From Porphyromonadaceae bacterium (GTDB taxonomy: Bacteria > Bacteroidota > Bacteroidia > Bacteroidales > UBA11471), in NCBI GenBank assembly GCA_021199145.1, contig JAJQIP010000212.1, positions 1 to 12,517 of the forward strand: DNA of 12,517 nt, written 5' to 3'. Position 1 is the first letter of the stretch. The number at the start of each line of letters is the position of its first letter. Position numbers and translations under genes: made by a program. The notes below the pieces were generated by a model. The model saw only the letters and a program-made list of their open reading frames with translations. It searched no databases and had not been told where the DNA came from. This document shows positions 1 to 7,149 of the stretch, one piece after another.

Positions 1-1219
1 CCCGTCTGGCTTCAGTGGCAAAAAGGGAAGGGGTCAAAATTACGAGGTCGGCCCGAGAGAGTCCGTGCAGGTTTTGGTTGCTGACACTCCCGACAAGAGT
101 GGGAGAGGGAAATGTAGCGGAAGCATCAAAAGCCACATATTCCCGTAAGGCCGTCTCCTGGGGTACAAAGGTCAATTTCCCTTCAGATAGGTCTGCTACA
201 ATTTCTTGAGGCGCATAAGGAACAGTGACATCCCAGACGTATGGGGCCGAAGCTCCCGTCACATCGATTTCGTATTGCAGACGTTGGGTGGCTGCCGAAC
301 GATGGCGGAAAGCTACTTGCCCGTCGTAGAGACGTAATTCCCGTTCCATGTTCAGAAGAATGTAGTCGAGATAGGCGGCCGTGGCCCCGCTTCCAGAGAA
401 GCTTATTTTCAGGACATCGGCATCATCGGCATTACGGGTGAAGGTCGTCTGTATTGTTGTCTCGACTCCACATTTATAAGTCTGTCCATCAGAGTCGAGA
501 ATCGGTGAAATGGATGAACTTGTCGTATTGCCCCCGTTGATTTGCAGGCTCACTGTGGAGGTGCTGGAAGTCGATTTGGCCAGGAACCGGACTTGTGCCG
601 TAACGGGTGATTCCGTGATGCCGAGAATGTCGAAAGTGAAATTCTGTACGGTGGTGTACAGGAAATCCTCCCCGTAAAAATTGCGGCCCATACGTCCGGG
701 ACTTACTTTTTCAATTTCGTGTAGTACCCTGTCGTGGAATGTCGTGACCGTCAATGCAGGAGTGGTTGCACTTGAGGCGATACTCTCCGGGGATATCGGC
801 TCTTCTTCAAGTTCGGTCAGAAAATAATAGCCGTACATCGAATAGGGATTACGGGTACGGGTGAAAAGCGTACCGCTTATCGTCCACGAAATTACGCCTT
901 GTGCGTAAAAAATCAATTTGTTCCCTGTCCGTAAAGTGGGCACTTGGGGCAAATCATCAAGATATTCTGTCGAAAAATCTTCCGGAAGCATGGCGCCGCC
1001 ATATCCGAAAACAGCGACGTGGTCAGGGTCATTGAAGCCGTATTCCTGTAGTTGGTCATATGTGAGCTGATAGAGGCCTGTCTCGTCAATTTGTATTTTT
1101 ACCCATTTGCCCGAGGCGAGTACCGAGGAAGAGGCATATCGTTCCGATGCCTGTGTTTCCGCACACAGTTCCCCTGAAATGAGAGCAAGGAAAATAGATA
1201 AGATAAAATACTTCCTCAT
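1..1219 (-). CDS. porU: PorU, type IX secretion C-terminal signal peptidase/sortase (partial, N-terminal part)
   Basis: Reading the minus strand from ATG at 1219 gives about 406 codons open to the window edge, so the 3' part is missing. PorU is the gingipain-like (C25 family) enzyme at the cell surface that removes the C-terminal signal of type IX cargo and links the cargo to anionic LPS. Seen here: a basic, hydrophobic signal peptide ending near LCA (residue 20), then the typical PorU opening with SGKWVKI (36-42), DETGLYQLTYDQL (45-57) and FGYGG (71-75), a beta-sandwich-like stretch, and NLHGLSRADLVILTP (383-397), which marks the start of the protease domain. The catalytic His and Cys would lie beyond the left edge and cannot be checked. 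The gene starts 30 bases after the FAH-family gene on the same strand. There is no clear Shine-Dalgarno sequence, which is normal in this phylum. Family assignment rests on the N-terminal motif order. Confidence 0.88.
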   Translation of the reverse strand, partial: MRKYFILSIFLALISGELCAETQASERYASSSVLASGKWVKIQIDETGLYQLTYDQLQEYGFNDPDHVAVFGYGGAMLPEDFSTEYLDDLPQVPTLRTGNKLIFYAQGVISWTISGTLFTRTRNPYSMYGYYFLTELEEEPISPESIASSATTPALTVTTFHDRVLHEIEKVSPGRMGRNFYGEDFLYTTVQNFTFDILGITESPVTAQVRFLAKSTSSTSTVSLQINGGNTTSSSISPILDSDGQTYKCGVETTIQTTFTRNADDADVLKISFSGSGATAAYLDYILLNMERELRLYDGQVAFRHRSAATQRLQYEIDVTGASAPYVWDVTVPYAPQEIVADLSEGKLTFVPQETALREYVAFDASATFPSPTLVGSVSNQNLHGLSRADLVILTPSLFATEARR

Positions 1220-1249
1220 AATTCTAGACTCGATTCTTACCGGGTCGGA

Positions 1250-1867
1250 TTACCGGACATGAAAATCGAGTAGTTGGCGGTCTCCCAAAAAACCTTGCAG
1301 ACGGTTGCCGATGGCAACGGGACCAACCCCCTCGGGCGTTCCTGTAAAGAGAAGGTCGCCCATGCGCAGGGTGTAAAATTGGCTGATATACGCAATGATT
1401 TCGTCAACGGGGAAAATCATATCGGCCGTATTTCCTTGCTGCACCTTTTGTCCGTCGATACGTAGCGAAAAGTCCAACGCCTGTATGTTGCCGTCTATCT
1501 CATCGAGAGGGACAAAGTCTCCGACAACCGCCGATCCGTCAAAACCTTTCGATATTTCCCACGGAGAACCTTCGGCTCGTAGTTGCGCCTGCAAATCACG
1601 GGCGGTGAAATCGATTCCTACCGTTACGGCATCGTAGTAGCGATGAGCGAAACGGGGCGTCACATTTTTCCCCAACCGGGATATCCGTACAACCAACTCG
1701 GTTTCATACTCGATTCGTTTCGAAAAAGAGGGCAGGAAAAACGGTCTCCCGTTTTTGAGAAAAGCCGTGTCGGGTTTTAAGAAAAGAATCGGTTTCTGTG
1801 GTAATAACGTTCGATTCATCTCTTTATTGTGATTGAGGTAGTTCCACCCCACGGCGAAAATTTTCAT
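1250..1867 (-). CDS. Fumarylacetoacetate hydrolase (FAH) family protein, FAHD1/YcgM-like
   Basis: This 205-residue protein is a single FAH catalytic domain of the short FAHD1/YcgM type, whose known members hydrolyse acylpyruvates or decarboxylate oxaloacetate using Mg2+ or Mn2+. Visible motifs are the metal-binding acidic pair in EYETELVV (E55 and E57), the third metal ligand in GIDFTARDLQ (D86), a conserved lysine in SKGFDG (K107) and the C-terminal TGTPEGVG loop (175-182). The length is typical of the family and the start has no sensible competitor. It lies 53 bases downstream of rex and 30 bases upstream of porU, all on the minus strand, so the three are probably co-transcribed. The substrate cannot be read from sequence. 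Oxaloacetate or an acylpyruvate is the family-based guess, and oxaloacetate would make sense beside an NADH sensor. Confidence 0.87.
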   Translation of the reverse strand: MKIFAVGWNYLNHNKEMNRTLLPQKPILFLKPDTAFLKNGRPFFLPSFSKRIEYETELVVRISRLGKNVTPRFAHRYYDAVTVGIDFTARDLQAQLRAEGSPWEISKGFDGSAVVGDFVPLDEIDGNIQALDFSLRIDGQKVQQGNTADMIFPVDEIIAYISQFYTLRMGDLLFTGTPEGVGPVAIGNRLQGFLGDRQLLDFHVR

Positions 1868-1920
1868 ACGGATAGGTTTTTGTCTGACTTCTTTAGACCT
1901 TATGGCCTTAGGAAAGTGTG

Positions 1921-2577
1921 TTACTTGGAGGTGCTATTCCGTCCTAACCGGTTGAACATCACGGCTAAATGGGCGTAAATAGAGGTGTTTTGCACCACAA
2001 TCTCCGCAGGTGTCTTAATGCGGTACGGAGTAAAATTCCAAATGGCTTGTATCCCTCCGGCAATCATATCATCGCAGGCTTCCTGTGCTCGGTCCACAGG
2101 TACGGTAAGAATGCCGATGCAAGCGTCGAGTTTCTGTTGCATGGAGGGGAAATCAACCGTATCATATACCGGCTTGCCGTTGATGCAGGTACCGATAATC
2201 GCTGGGTTCACGTCAAATCCCGCAATGACGTTCATGCCGTACTGGGCAAGCCCGGTGTCTTGCAATAGGGCAGCTCCCAAACTGCCCACACCGAAAATGA
2301 CCGCCTTGTGTTGTGACCCGAAACCGAGAAATTTTTCCAGTGCGTCGGCCAACGAACATACCTCATATCCTACACGGGTTTTCCCCGCAATATTTATGAA
2401 TGACAAATCTTTCGCAATCTGGGAGGCATCGACATTTATCTCTTTCGATATTTGCGTCGATGAAACATATTCCACTCCCTTGTCCCGCAACAGTTTGACG
2501 TAGGCCAGGTACCAGGGTAGGCGTCGTAATGAAGGTTCGGGAAGGCTGATGGAATTTCTCGAATTTCCAATGGTCAT
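1921..2577 (-). CDS. rex: Redox-sensing transcriptional repressor Rex
   Basis: This 218-residue protein has the full Rex architecture. An N-terminal winged helix contains SLRRLPWYLAYVKLL (16-30) and a recognition-helix region with DASQIAKDL (50-58), followed by the wing residues VGY (69-71). A Rossmann fold with the dinucleotide motif GVGSLG (96-101) and an acidic FD (121-122) follows, and a C-terminal swap helix with NTSIYAHLAVMFNRL (197-211) closes the protein. Rex dimers bind DNA when NADH is low and release it when NADH rises, and commonly control fermentation and respiration genes. The ATG at 2577 gives the normal N-terminal length. It is the first gene of the minus-strand set and is divergent from the yciH-like gene. 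Self-regulation is common for Rex, but I see no perfect copy of the usual TTGTGAA-type operator in the 125-base upstream region. Confidence 0.95.
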   Translation of the reverse strand: MTIGNSRNSISLPEPSLRRLPWYLAYVKLLRDKGVEYVSSTQISKEINVDASQIAKDLSFINIAGKTRVGYEVCSLADALEKFLGFGSQHKAVIFGVGSLGAALLQDTGLAQYGMNVIAGFDVNPAIIGTCINGKPVYDTVDFPSMQQKLDACIGILTVPVDRAQEACDDMIAGGIQAIWNFTPYRIKTPAEIVVQNTSIYAHLAVMFNRLGRNSTSK

Positions 2578-2596
2578 TTGTCTCTATTTTAGGTGA

Positions 2597-2604
2597 CAAA
2601 AATA
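2597..2604 (-). promoter_or_regulatory. Probable -7 element of the rex promoter
   Basis: Read on the minus strand this is TATTTTTG, an exact fit to the Bacteroidetes -7 consensus TAnnTTTG, about 20 bases upstream of the rex start codon. The matching -33 position holds TATG rather than TTTG, so the upstream half is weak. It would give a very short 5' leader. The element is one arm of a near-perfect inverted repeat centred on C2605. Confidence 0.5.
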
Positions 2605-2612
2605 CTATTTTT

Positions 2613-2643
2613 TTTGTAAACTGCATATTTTGCATTAATTTTG
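2613..2643 (+). promoter_or_regulatory. Bacteroidetes-type promoter for the yciH-like/helicase operon
   Basis: A -33 element TTTG (2613-2616) and a -7 element TAATTTTG (2636-2643) are separated by exactly 19 bases, the spacing typical of the primary sigma factor in this phylum. Transcription would start near 2650 and leave a leader of about 50 bases before the ATG at 2703. Both elements match the consensus without mismatch. Confidence 0.65.
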
Positions 2644-2702
2644 AAAGTGTAAATCTTGCGATATAATCTCTTCGCCCACAACTCATTTGCTTTATAAACC
2701 TT

Positions 2703-3047
2703 ATGAATAAGAACAACGATTGGAAAGAGCGTCTCAATGTCGTCTATTCAACACGCCCCGATTTTGTTTACCAGACATCGGAGGAGGAGAAGGAGGAGAC
2801 GCTTCCTGCGGCCAAGCAGTCGTTGCGGATTGAGCTTGACAAGCACCGGGGTGGAAAAATCGCTACCCTCATTACCGGCTTTGTCGGTTCGGACAATGAT
2901 TTGAAAGAGTTGGCCAAGCAGCTGAAAGTTCGTTGTGGTGTCGGTGGTTCGGCTCGTAATGGGGAAATACTCATACAGGGAGATATGCGCCAAAAGGTGA
3001 AGGAGATTCTTCTCAGTGAGGGGTATATCCATATTCGTATTATATAA
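2703..3047 (+). CDS. yciH: SUI1/eIF1-family translation factor, YciH-like
   Basis: This 114-residue protein has an N-terminal acidic, low-complexity tail (TSEEEKEETL, 25-34) followed by a complete SUI1 domain. The diagnostic stretches are GGKIATLITGFVGSD (50-64), LAKQLKVRCGVGGSA (70-84) and GEILIQGD (87-94). Eukaryotic and archaeal eIF1 monitors start-codon choice on the small ribosomal subunit. The bacterial YciH homologue binds ribosomes and is thought to act on aberrant initiation complexes, but its role in Bacteroidales is not established. It is the first gene after a good promoter and ends 6 bases before the helicase-nuclease start, so the two are almost certainly co-transcribed and may be translationally coupled. 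The assignment to the SUI1 family is secure; the physiological role is inferred. Confidence 0.93.
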   Translation: MNKNNDWKERLNVVYSTRPDFVYQTSEEEKEETLPAAKQSLRIELDKHRGGKIATLITGFVGSDNDLKELAKQLKVRCGVGGSARNGEILIQGDMRQKVKEILLSEGYIHIRII

Positions 3048-3053
3048 CCGATT

Positions 3054-6000
3054 ATGCTCAACGTCTATCGTGCCTCGGCCGGTTCGGGCAAAACTTATCA
3101 GCTTACGCTCGAATATGTCAAGTTGTTGCTCTCTCCTTCGGAGCGGGAAGAGGGGCTTTCCCCAGAGGAGCGGCAACACCGTTTCCGCCGTATCCTGGCG
3201 GTGACCTTCACGAACAAGGCGACGGAGGAGATGAAGCACCGCATTATCAAGGAGTTGGATTTGTTGGCACGGGATCCGGAGAGTTCTTCTTATCTGGATA
3301 AACTCCTTGGTCAGGGAGGAATTACCTCTCGTGTGGATGAATTGCAGCGGCAGGCTTCGGATGTGCTCTATTCCTTGTTGCACGATTTTTCGAGTTTCAA
3401 TATCAGTACCATTGATGGCTTTTTCCAACAGGTTACTCGCTCCTTCATGCATGAAATCGGATATATCGGCGGGTATAATATTGAGTTGGACAGCGATCTC
3501 GTTCTGACGGAGGCTGTCGATAAACTTCTTTTCGACTTGGAAAAGGGGGAGAACAAGGCCCTGTTGAAATGGTTGGTCGATTATGCCTGCCAGTTGGTGG
3601 AGGAGGAGTCGTATAAGAAGTTCCGAAGGAAAATAGATGAATTGGCGGAAGAGGTTTTAAAAGAGAAATTCAGGAGTCAGAACGAATCGTTTGAAGAAAT
3701 TTTGCAAGACAAGGGTCTCCTCACCAATTTTATCCTGTCACTTACCCGAGAGAAGCAGACTTTCGAACGTAATGTCAGGACACATGCCAAGGCGGCGTTG
3801 GATCTCCTTTCCTCCAACGGCCTTTTACCCGATGATTTTAAGTTTGGAGTCAGTTCGGGAGCCATGGTACTGTATCAATGGGCCAATGGAAAGTATACTA
3901 CGCAGCCTGGTTCCCGTTTCCGACAAATAGCTGAAAACGACTATACGCAATGGTATACCAAGGGGAAGCTCTCTTCCGAATCCATTGCGGCCATGAACAA
4001 GATAGAGATAGCGTTGCAGTCCATTTTTCAGGAGTTGCTGAAACTCTATGAAGACTCTTACAGCAACTACCTCTCGGCCTGCCACACCAAGAGGTACCTC
4101 TATGTATTGGGTATTGTCCACGACATTGTCGTTCATATCCGGGAGTATCAGAATGAACACGGCACGTTGCTCCTCTCCGATACCAACGACCTGTTGGGAA
4201 AAATCATCTCTTACGACGACACACCGTTCGTCTATGAGAAAATCGGAACGCAAATTGACCACTATTTCATTGATGAATTTCAAGATACCTCCCTCATGCA
4301 ATGGCGGAACTTCTATCCCCTCATCAAGGAGAGTAACGACAGGGGGATGACCAATCTGTTGGTGGGTGATGTGAAGCAGAGTATCTACCGTTGGCGGAAC
4401 TCTGACTGGGAGTTACTCAATGAGCGGATACCCGATTTCTTTACAAAAGAAGAGTGGCGGGAAGAGACGCTCGACACAAACTGGCGGAGTGCCCGTGAGG
4501 TGATTCGTTTCAACAAAACCTTTTTTGAGCTGGGAGCGGCCTTGTTGCAGAAGAAGTTCAACGACGGTCTTCCCCCGTCTTTGGCCGAAGATGATGGCTT
4601 GTGCCACCAAATAGAACGGGCCTATCGGAATGCGGCCCAAAAGGTCGGAAAAGAACAGGTGGCTGACGGATATGTGGAAATTGATTTTTTGGGAGGAGAA
4701 ATATCGAAGGAAGGAGGGGAAATTTCTGCGAAAGAGGTTGCATTGAATCGTACTGTCAAAGCCTTGCGGGATTTGCAGGATAGGGGATTTTCCCTGCGGG
4801 ATATCGCCATATTGGTTCGCAGCAAGAGCGATGGGAATATGGTTGTACAGCATCTGTTGGAAACGCAAGCCGAAGAGACGGAGGCGAAGTACCGTTACGA
4901 TGTGATTTCCGATGAGGCCCTCTATATCGGAAACTCTCCTACCGTGCAACTCGTCATTGCCGTGTTGGACTATCTGAATGCTCCGCAAGATATGTTGGGA
5001 CGGTTTTTTGCTCGGTATTGGACGGAGACCCTCTATCGGGGAGAATCCCCAGATAGGGCTATACCGACTCTCTGTAAACTGTTGCATACCGATTCCCCTG
5101 ATGAACTTTTGACTCGAATGGAACAGTTGCGTGGACAATCTCTGTATGAATTGTGTGAAGAGCTCATCAATCTCTTCCCTATGGATAAAAGCGGGGAGGA
5201 AAATGTTTTCATACAGGCTTTCCTCGACCTCGTACTGCAATATATGGACAAGCACTCCTCCGATTTGGACTCTTTCCTTTCGTGGTGGCACGAAAAGGGG
5301 GCTACCCAGTCCCTTTCCACGCCTGAGAGTCAGGATGCCGTGCGGGTCATGACTATACACAAATCAAAGGGGTTGGAATTTAAGGTCGTTTTAATTCCCT
5401 TCTGCAATTGGGCCATTGACCATCAACCGACACATACCAATATCTTGTGGGCGAAGACTGCCAAGCCTTTTGACGCTTTGCCTGTCGTACCGGTGGCTTA
5501 TAGCAAGAAGTTGGCCGATACTTCTTATGCCAGGACCTATTTTACCGAACAGATACACTCCTATATTGATAATCTGAATCTCGCTTATGTGGCTTTTACC
5601 CGGGCTTGTGAAGAGTTGTATGTTTTTGTGCCGCTGGAGAAAAAAAAGACATTTGACATTGGGTCTCTCTTGCAGGAATGTTTTGCAAAGGAGGGGGTTA
5701 CAGGCGAAAAAGAGGGGAAACCTTATGCCGACCTTTGTAGTGGCTACAACTCTTCCACAGAGATTTATGCGTTGGGAATCCGGAGCAAGAACGAGCGTCT
5801 GGATAAACGGAAAGTTCCTGATTCGCCTCGTCCCTATGGCTCTGTCTTGCCTGGCGAACGGTTGCGGTTACGTTTGATGGGGCAGGATTTCTTCAGCGAT
5901 GAAAATCGGCGCCATTATGGTACGGTATGTCACGCCATTCTTAGTCGTATTGTGACGGCTGAAGACGTTGTCCCGGCTTTGCGGGAGCATATACAGGCGG

Positions 6001-6332
6001 GGGAAATTTCGTCCGATGAGGCTCGGGAGATAGGCGAAACTTTGTGCCGGCAACTCGATGAGCCCCAAAAGAAATCGTGGTTCCAAGCGGACAATCGGGT
6101 GCTCAACGAACGGGAGATTCTCCAACCGGACCGAGGGGCGTACCGTCCTGACCGGATGGTCTTTAACGGGGAGAATCACGTGACGGTCATCGATTACAAA
6201 TTCGGTCGGGAGAGGGCTTCCTATAGGGAACAGGTGGCTGGATATATGCACCTGTTGGAAGGAATGGGTTACACCTCCGAAGGGTACATTTGGTATGTCC
6301 CTACGGGAAAAGTCGTGGCTGTAACCCGATAA
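3054..6332 (+). CDS. UvrD/RecB-like helicase with C-terminal PD-(D/E)XK nuclease (AddA/RecB type)
   Basis: This 1092-residue protein has a superfamily 1A helicase body fused to a RecB-type nuclease. Helicase motifs in order are Walker A ASAGSGKT (7-14), Ia AVTFTNKATEEM (49-60), ISTIDGFF (117-124), II IDEFQDTS (406-413), III LVGDVKQSIYRWR (436-448), IV DTNWRSA (474-480), V TIHKSKGLEF (767-776) and VI YVAFTRACEELYV (845-857). The nuclease retains H960 (GTVCH), D1033 (RPDR), D1047 and K1049 (IDYK) and a QxxxY motif (Q1060, Y1064), so it should be active. Such enzymes unwind and resect double-strand breaks before RecA loading. In Bacteroidota they are usually annotated as an exodeoxyribonuclease V beta-like or AddA-like subunit. 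The partner subunit AddB or RecC is not next to it here. There are no cysteine pairs suggesting an iron-sulfur cluster, which fits AddA rather than AddB. It lies 6 bases after the SUI1 gene. Confidence 0.92.
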   Translation: MLNVYRASAGSGKTYQLTLEYVKLLLSPSEREEGLSPEERQHRFRRILAVTFTNKATEEMKHRIIKELDLLARDPESSSYLDKLLGQGGITSRVDELQRQASDVLYSLLHDFSSFNISTIDGFFQQVTRSFMHEIGYIGGYNIELDSDLVLTEAVDKLLFDLEKGENKALLKWLVDYACQLVEEESYKKFRRKIDELAEEVLKEKFRSQNESFEEILQDKGLLTNFILSLTREKQTFERNVRTHAKAALDLLSSNGLLPDDFKFGVSSGAMVLYQWANGKYTTQPGSRFRQIAENDYTQWYTKGKLSSESIAAMNKIEIALQSIFQELLKLYEDSYSNYLSACHTKRYLYVLGIVHDIVVHIREYQNEHGTLLLSDTNDLLGKIISYDDTPFVYEKIGTQIDHYFIDEFQDTSLMQWRNFYPLIKESNDRGMTNLLVGDVKQSIYRWRNSDWELLNERIPDFFTKEEWREETLDTNWRSAREVIRFNKTFFELGAALLQKKFNDGLPPSLAEDDGLCHQIERAYRNAAQKVGKEQVADGYVEIDFLGGEISKEGGEISAKEVALNRTVKALRDLQDRGFSLRDIAILVRSKSDGNMVVQHLLETQAEETEAKYRYDVISDEALYIGNSPTVQLVIAVLDYLNAPQDMLGRFFARYWTETLYRGESPDRAIPTLCKLLHTDSPDELLTRMEQLRGQSLYELCEELINLFPMDKSGEENVFIQAFLDLVLQYMDKHSSDLDSFLSWWHEKGATQSLSTPESQDAVRVMTIHKSKGLEFKVVLIPFCNWAIDHQPTHTNILWAKTAKPFDALPVVPVAYSKKLADTSYARTYFTEQIHSYIDNLNLAYVAFTRACEELYVFVPLEKKKTFDIGSLLQECFAKEGVTGEKEGKPYADLCSGYNSSTEIYALGIRSKNERLDKRKVPDSPRPYGSVLPGERLRLRLMGQDFFSDENRRHYGTVCHAILSRIVTAEDVVPALREHIQAGEISSDEAREIGETLCRQLDEPQKKSWFQADNRVLNEREILQPDRGAYRPDRMVFNGENHVTVIDYKFGRERASYREQVAGYMHLLEGMGYTSEGYIWYVPTGKVVAVTR

Positions 6333-6360
6333 GAAGATTCGTTTCGAGGTCTTGTCTATC

Positions 6361-6392
6361 TTCCGCTTATCCGTTTGGACGGCCTAGCGGAA
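6361..6392. terminator. Hairpin between convergent genes, possible bidirectional terminator
   Basis: Outer arms TTCCGCT (6361-6367) and AGCGGAA (6386-6392) pair perfectly. An inner CCGT (6371-6374) and ACGG (6379-6382) pair around a TTGG loop, with a 3-by-3 internal mismatch between the two stems. It sits in the 78-base gap between the helicase gene end and the end of the convergent DJ-1 gene. No clear T-run follows on either strand, so termination efficiency is uncertain. Confidence 0.5.
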
Positions 6393-6410
6393 ACTCTCCT
6401 TGTGTCGGAA

Positions 6411-6959
6411 TTAGTCGAGCAACATGCCTTTCCGGACTTCATCAACGCTCGCTTTGTCCAGAGAGTGGAGGATAATGGCCGAAGCGAAATCGATAGCGGC
6501 GGCCGGTCCTTTGCCGGTGATGATATTGCCGTCAACTTCGACCATATGTCCAGTGATGGCGGATCCTTGTAAGAAACTCTCAAATCCGGGATAGCAGGTG
6601 GCCGTACGGTTTTTGAGAATGCCGTTTGCTCCGAGGACGGAGGGGGCTGCACAGATGGCGGCCAACGGTTTCCCGGCAGCGGCATGGGCTTTCAGGGCTT
6701 TGATTAGGGGAGCACAATGTCCTAAATTCGTAGCTCCGGGCAGTCCTCCGGGTAAGATAAGCCATTGGGCTGTGGAGAAATCAACCTTGTCAAGGGTCGT
6801 GTCAGCGGTAACGGGGATACCATGCGCTCCAGTGACAATTTTTTCGGAAACGATGGATACAGTGCGTGTTTCCAGACCGGCGCGACGCATCATGTCTACG
6901 ACGGTGAGGGCTTCAAGTTCTTCAAAGCCTTCGGCCAAAAACAAATAAGATAACTTCAT
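6411..6959 (-). CDS. DJ-1/PfpI family protein (ThiJ/YajL-like)
   Basis: Starting at ATG 6959 the protein is 182 residues, the usual length for DJ-1/YajL. It shows the N-terminal LAEGFEELEA (8-17) with the conserved glutamate E10, the nucleophile elbow AAICAAPSVLG with catalytic Cys at 103, and the late GKGPAAAIDFA motif. DJ-1 relatives are reported as chaperones, glyoxalases or deglycases protecting against oxidative or carbonyl stress; which activity applies here cannot be read from sequence. An in-frame ATG 27 bases upstream (6986) would add MYSQKNDIP, but family members begin right before the first beta strand. A likely -7 element at 6984-6991 would also place transcription start downstream of that codon, so the shorter start is preferred. 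The gene is convergent with the helicase gene and divergent from aroC. Confidence 0.9.
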   Translation of the reverse strand: MKLSYLFLAEGFEELEALTVVDMMRRAGLETRTVSIVSEKIVTGAHGIPVTADTTLDKVDFSTAQWLILPGGLPGATNLGHCAPLIKALKAHAAAGKPLAAICAAPSVLGANGILKNRTATCYPGFESFLQGSAITGHMVEVDGNIITGKGPAAAIDFASAIILHSLDKASVDEVRKGMLLD

Positions 6960-6983
6960 GGGTATATCGTTTTTTTGAGAATA

Positions 6984-6991
6984 CAAGTATA
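6984..6991 (-). promoter_or_regulatory. Possible -7 element for the DJ-1 family gene
   Basis: The minus strand reads TATACTTG, one mismatch from TAnnTTTG, about 25 bases upstream of the preferred start codon at 6959. No good TTTG lies at the -33 position, so this is tentative. If right, it rules out the upstream ATG at 6986 as the start. Confidence 0.35.
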
Positions 6992-7044
6992 GCGATAAAT
7001 TTGGACTTTACCGGACCTACGGGCGATTTTTTGCGGAAAATGAC

Positions 7045-7052
7045 TATCTTTG
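7045..7052 (+). promoter_or_regulatory. Possible -7 element for aroC
   Basis: TATCTTTG matches TAnnTTTG exactly. The 19-base-spaced -33 position reads GGCG and is not a match, although a TTTG lies closer at 7030-7033. The resulting leader would be about 90 bases long and carries a small hairpin (AGAGG 7115-7119 with CCTCT 7123-7127) just before the ribosome binding site. I see no leader peptide or known riboswitch in it. Confidence 0.4.
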
Positions 7053-7137
7053 TTTTCATTCGGGGGCTGCCTGTTAGGAAATCAACGGTCGATAGAGCTG
7101 TCTGATGTTCGGATAGAGGTTGCCTCTGCAAATAGAA

Positions 7138-7143
7138 GGGAGG
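7138..7143 (+). promoter_or_regulatory. Shine-Dalgarno sequence that fixes the aroC start
   Basis: GGGAGG lies 6 bases before the ATG at 7150. This is a near-ideal ribosome binding site and supports 7150 over the in-frame TTG at 7120. Other genes in the window have no comparable sequence, as is usual in Bacteroidota. Confidence 0.7.
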
Positions 7144-7149
7144 AAGCAT

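Noticed and set aside
1868..1920. Possible hairpin CCTTATGGCCTTAGG between rex and the FAH-family gene
   Set aside because: The arms do not pair properly (CCTTA against TTAGG has a mismatch) and no T-run follows, so there is no support for a terminator splitting the operon.
2748..3452. Minus-strand reading frame of 234 codons across the SUI1 and helicase starts
   Set aside because: It overlaps two conserved genes on the other strand, including Walker A, and shows no domain or signal of its own.
4413..5360. Long minus-strand reading frame of 315 codons inside the helicase-nuclease gene
   Set aside because: It is antisense to a strongly supported helicase with ordered motifs, its translation has no recognisable domain, and it is best explained as a by-product of codon use in the real gene.
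3054..6332. Helicase-nuclease as part of an anti-phage defence system
   Set aside because: Motifs fit the housekeeping AddA/RecB recombination family, the neighbours are conserved core genes, and no defence partner, mobile element or composition shift is visible.
7120..7149. Extended aroC start at the in-frame TTG (7120)
   Set aside because: It lies upstream of the GGGAGG ribosome binding site and adds residues not found at the start of chorismate synthases.
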